A program made the position numbers and the translations under genes. This document shows positions 60,833 to 64,000 of a stretch of 64,000 nt of DNA, piece after piece. The DNA is taken from assembly GCA_030142905.1 (NCBI GenBank), contig JASJOG010000033.1, positions 2,108,001 to 2,172,000 of the forward strand, read 5' to 3'. How positions within the stretch are numbered: the stretch's first letter is position 1; each line of letters opens with the position of its first letter. The notes under the pieces are model-generated. The model had not been told where the DNA came from and ran no database searches. It worked only from the letters and a program-made list of their open reading frames with translations. Source of the DNA: Heliopora coerulea. Taxonomy: Eukaryota; Cnidaria; Anthozoa; Scleralcyonacea; Helioporidae.

Positions 60833-63047
60833 GTGAGTTGTTTTGTTGATGTTTCCATGAAGATTACTGGCTTTCAACGATTTTTATGGCATATTTCCAC
60901 GATACTGTAGATTTAGCTTCTCAAGGAGTTTTATTAAGGTTTCATTTTAAATGACAGATGGGAGATAACTTATGGGAAGATCGCGATGTTCGCTTTGACA
61001 TCACGTTGGAGTAAGTTAAGTGGGAATTACGTAGAAAAAATGTCGAGTTTCGCATCAATAATTATAAATGTCCAGCAATATTAATTTTTTTCATAACTAT
61101 TATTTATTTCAGACAAATGAAAATGAGACCTGGAGAGGTAGGGTACCTATGTAGATGGATTCTGTGCTAAGTATTATATTATTCAGCTCGTTCAGTGTTT
61201 ATAAATCAACGTGGTGGTGAAGTGAAATTGTGAAAGGCAAACTTAAGTAAAGAGTTGAAATATAAATCTAAGATTGATAAGATTTCAGGGATTCTTCGTA
61301 TAATTCCATAAAAATCAACGTTGTACCTCACAAGCAGGAGTCCTGTCATTGTGCAATCACTTATTTGCCAATCAGCCAAGGTGTTAAAAGGCTTAAAAAA
61401 ACTTAGCTCAAATTTAGCATTGTTCATCTGCAACTTTTTTCCTGAGTTTAGCCACATTTTGCCCGTATGTCTAATTAATGATTTCCAAGATGTAGGTTAT
61501 AGCCCCATCCTATTTTTACTAGTGACAGTTTTCAGTATGCCAAGACTGACATACTATGTAAAAAACTCAATGATCTTGCCATAATATCACTAATCAAGGC
61601 TATATTTATAGATGGGCAACAGTGCCTAGGACCCTTGCACAAGAAAGAATGCCAAAAAGTACCATAGATTCTTTTTCTTTTTGTGTACTATTAAGCTATG
61701 CTTCTGACTATTCTGACTATGAGAAAATCTATGTCAATAAAACAAACACATTGATAGTAAACTGACAAGAAATATAGTTAAATACCATGTTTTTTTGTAA
61801 TACTTCATGTGTTAGAATTATATGATTTACCGGTATACATGTAATTTGGTATAAATAATAACTTGCTGGCTATAAATTGGGAGTTTGAGGTTAGGTACAG
61901 TACCTGTGAGCAAAATGGTAAGTAGAAATGGTTTATAGTGGGTATTTGTTCATTCTAATGAATACTTATGGAACATGATCAGGGCTGTCTTGCTTGTATT
62001 TGCTATTAATGAATAAAATTTCTGAATATGGCCCCTAAATAATAGAGACTGCCCAGGGCCTTCCCAATCCATCCCTGCTGATACAAAAGGATTTTTTACA
62101 TTTTTCTAGATAGTAACATTTAGAATTTTGTGAGTTAAGTTACTAAGTATATATATTTATTAACAGAGTGCTTTAGGAGTATATATAATACTGAAATTCA
62201 CTAATAAACAAACGTATGGCCCTGTAAATAATTCCAATGAAAGTAAAGTACTGTTTATCAAGGGTTTTGCAATATGTAGTTGTGAAACACATTATTTAAT
62301 AAACTGGTGGCCTCTTAGCAATTGCACCCATTGATATTGTCTTGAGGTCTGTTTTTAATTTTGATAATCAATATCAGGAAAACAAGTTTCATTTTCATCT
62401 TTATTCTACCTATTTATTAGCATTTCCTTTCCATAAAATTTAACATTTTAATATGGATGAAAAAAAAGGAAAAGAAGTAAATTGTTAACATCTATTTTTA
62501 GACAAATTTCATTAGAATTCATGAATTTCAAACCATGAAGAATGATAAAATGAATGTTCCGGTACTCACAAAAACACAATTGTAGAAGCTTGGTGATATC
62601 ATGAGTGATACCTGTACACTTTATATAGGAATTTGCCTAGCTCAGGTACTCAGAAAAATAATTTCTGAGCTTGATTTCTCCCATCTAAAGCCCAGAAAGA
62701 ATTTTTTCTGAGTGTTTGAGCTTGATTAACATCAAGGTACAGGTATCATGCAAGAATCATGAGTTAACATATCAGGAGGTTAAGGCTTTTTAATCATTTT
62801 CTGAAGCATTTAGCTCATTCTATACTTGACTGAAATATAATAAATAAATACTGTATGTACAGTGCATCCATTTACTTGAAATAATGGTTGCTACTTAATG
62901 CTAATTGTAAAATGCTATGCTTTATTATGTTCCCAATGTATGTGGATGATTTTTAGTTTAACTTACTTTATTAATGTAAAATTATAAAGGTCCAAATTGA
63001 CAAGTTGGATTCAGTGGAAGATACAAAAGGCAACAATGGTGACCGAG
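60815..63047 (+). CDS. BBS5: BBS5 homologue, first four exons
   Basis: Exons 60815-60832 (tentative), 60958-61010, 61113-61137 and 62990-63047 join in phases 0, 2, 0 and 1. Excluding the tentative first exon they read MGDNLWEDRDVRFDITLEQM, then KMRPGEVQIDKLDSVEDTKG, NNGDR. This is nearly the vertebrate BBS5 N-terminus (LWEDRDVRFD..QQMKMRPGEV.ID.LDSIEDTKGNNGDRG). BBS5 is a BBSome subunit; its two PH-like (DM16) domains bind phosphoinositides and help carry membrane proteins into cilia. The first PH-like domain starts in exon 4. The next exon should begin with RLLVTNLRI-type sequence and is not in the remaining 950 bp, so the gene runs off the right edge. Confidence 0.92.
60958..61010 (+). CDS. 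BBS5: BBS5 exon 2
   Basis: Acceptor TTTTAAATGACAG, donor TTGGA|GTAAGT (phase 2). It reads MGDNLWEDRDVRFDITL plus two bases. LWEDRDVRFD is the BBS5 signature. Confidence 0.9.
61113..61137 (+). CDS. BBS5: BBS5 exon 3, 25-nt microexon
   Basis: Acceptor TTATTTATTTCAG, donor GGAGAG|GTAGGG. It completes Glu and reads QMKMRPGE, exactly the residues needed between exon 2 and exon 4. Confidence 0.9.
62585..62750. mobile_element. SINE family A palindrome remnant
   Basis: AGGTACTCAGAAAAATAATT then TCTGAGCTTGATTT on the left mirrors AGAATTTTTTCTGAGTGTTT GAGC on the right, and ATGAGTGATACCTGTAC mirrors GTACAGGTATCATGC outside. The tRNA-like centre is lost. In BBS5 intron 3. Confidence 0.5.
62990..63047 (+). 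CDS. BBS5: BBS5 exon 4
   Basis: Acceptor AATTATAAAG, donor CGAG|GTATGA (phase 1). It reads VQIDKLDSVEDTKGNNGDR plus one base. Matches the start of the first PH-like domain. Confidence 0.9.
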
Positions 63048-64000
63048 GTATGATAGTTTGCATAATTCTATAATTTGTCAGTCCCAGTCTTTTCACATTG
63101 TATACTGAGCAGTTATTAATGTAGCTAATAGATATAAAGCAAAAGTTATTGTAAGTTGTAATCCCAATATTTAAAATTGTCATAGAACTAGTTGACCATG
63201 ATTGCTTTTAAATTAATTCAATGTTCATGTTCAGATGGATTGTGATCATGTACAATCACTGAGCTATTATGATCAAGAATTGCCTGATAAACAGTTTTAG
63301 GATTTTAATCCTGGGAGATTCATGAGTACAATCATAATGATGCTGTTGTTTCTCAAATTATTGTGCACACTGTCCAACAAGATAAAGTGGCATTAATTTT
63401 ACAGATAAAAAATTAAGTTTGAATTTATTACCAAGAGTCAATAGCTTTTGCAAGTAGTGGCTGTTACACAGATTTTTACTGGGATCTGAATGATAAACAG
63501 AGATAATTTGTCCTGATTCAACTTTGTGTCAAGATCACAGTAGCAAGCCATTACACACATCCTATAGAATCTTTCAGGCATGCCATTTGCTAACATAATC
63601 TTTTTGCATTACAAAGCCCTGATATATGGAGTGCCATACATTTATATTTTGTGCATGTAATTAGGAGTTCATTAATTTGTTTTAAAATTAAAACACCATC
63701 AGTGGCTACTCCCCCCCCAGTGCCCAAACCACATGTGCAGTGGGAGCACATTTACAAACAGTAAATTAAATCAGAAGTACAGTTAATAGCTAGAGAATAG
63801 TTATTCACATGGTAATTCACATGGACTAAATTGAGATTTGGAATTCAAAACAAATTTGGTTCCAGTTTATTCCTAACCCCAAGTTGACATGGAATATATC
63901 CTTGATAAGTAAAATTTCACAGTGATTGATTTCACAGAGGGTCAAGCATATCAGCCAAATTGAAATAATTTACCCATTAAAGGGCTAAGGCACATTCTAT
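63048..64000 (+). other. BBS5: BBS5 intron 4, to window edge
   Basis: AT-rich non-coding sequence with no SINE or MITE ends that I recognise. No RLLVTN-like exon found. Confidence 0.6.

Overview
This is a eukaryotic nuclear window of AT-rich sequence with short exons split by GT...AG introns. Gene content and repeats point to a cnidarian, most likely an anthozoan such as a stony coral; this is inference, as no marker gene was searched. Five conserved animal genes were assembled by hand. Every exon junction given is phase-compatible and follows the GT/AG rule.

Layout, left to right. (1) 0.9-7.8 kb, minus strand: three 5' exons of a peroxisomal trans-2-enoyl-CoA reductase (PECR). Its introns hold a Penelope-like fragment, a SINE and a degenerate tandem repeat. 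A 2.15-kb terminal-inverted-repeat element sits only 62 bp upstream of its start codon. (2) 10.0-14.4 kb: no recognisable gene. (3) 14.4-20.3 kb, minus strand: CDV3 homologue in five exons, with a (GA)n tract in an intron. (4) 20.8-25.0 kb: a stack of nested transposons. A fold-back MITE is split by a 3.7-kb Tigger/pogo element, which is itself split by a hAT-type MITE. The Tigger carries a frameshifted transposase and, on the other strand, a decayed HIRAN-like fragment. (5) 25.2-29.6 kb: SINE and MITE debris. (6) 29.7-36.0 kb, minus strand: a complete LRRC45 homologue (three exons, about 647 aa). (7) 37.7-55.4 kb, plus strand: a complete polypeptide N-acetylgalactosaminyltransferase (GALNT). 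It has two alternative first exons, each joining in frame to the same seven downstream exons (594 or 580 aa). (8) 60.8 kb to the right edge, plus strand: the 5' exons of BBS5, including an 18-nt and a 25-nt exon.

The genes are not an operon-like set. LRRC45 (centriole linker) and BBS5 (BBSome) both serve centrosome or cilium biology, CDV3 is poorly understood, GALNT starts mucin-type O-glycosylation in the Golgi, and PECR acts in peroxisomal lipid metabolism. The rest is repeat-rich: two tRNA-like SINE families (one often present as head-to-head palindromes), several hAT-type MITEs with perfect 8-bp target duplications, LINE tails, two Penelope-like endonuclease fragments and microsatellites. 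Main limits: exon ends are by eye, UTRs and promoters could not be placed, and PECR and BBS5 run out of the window.
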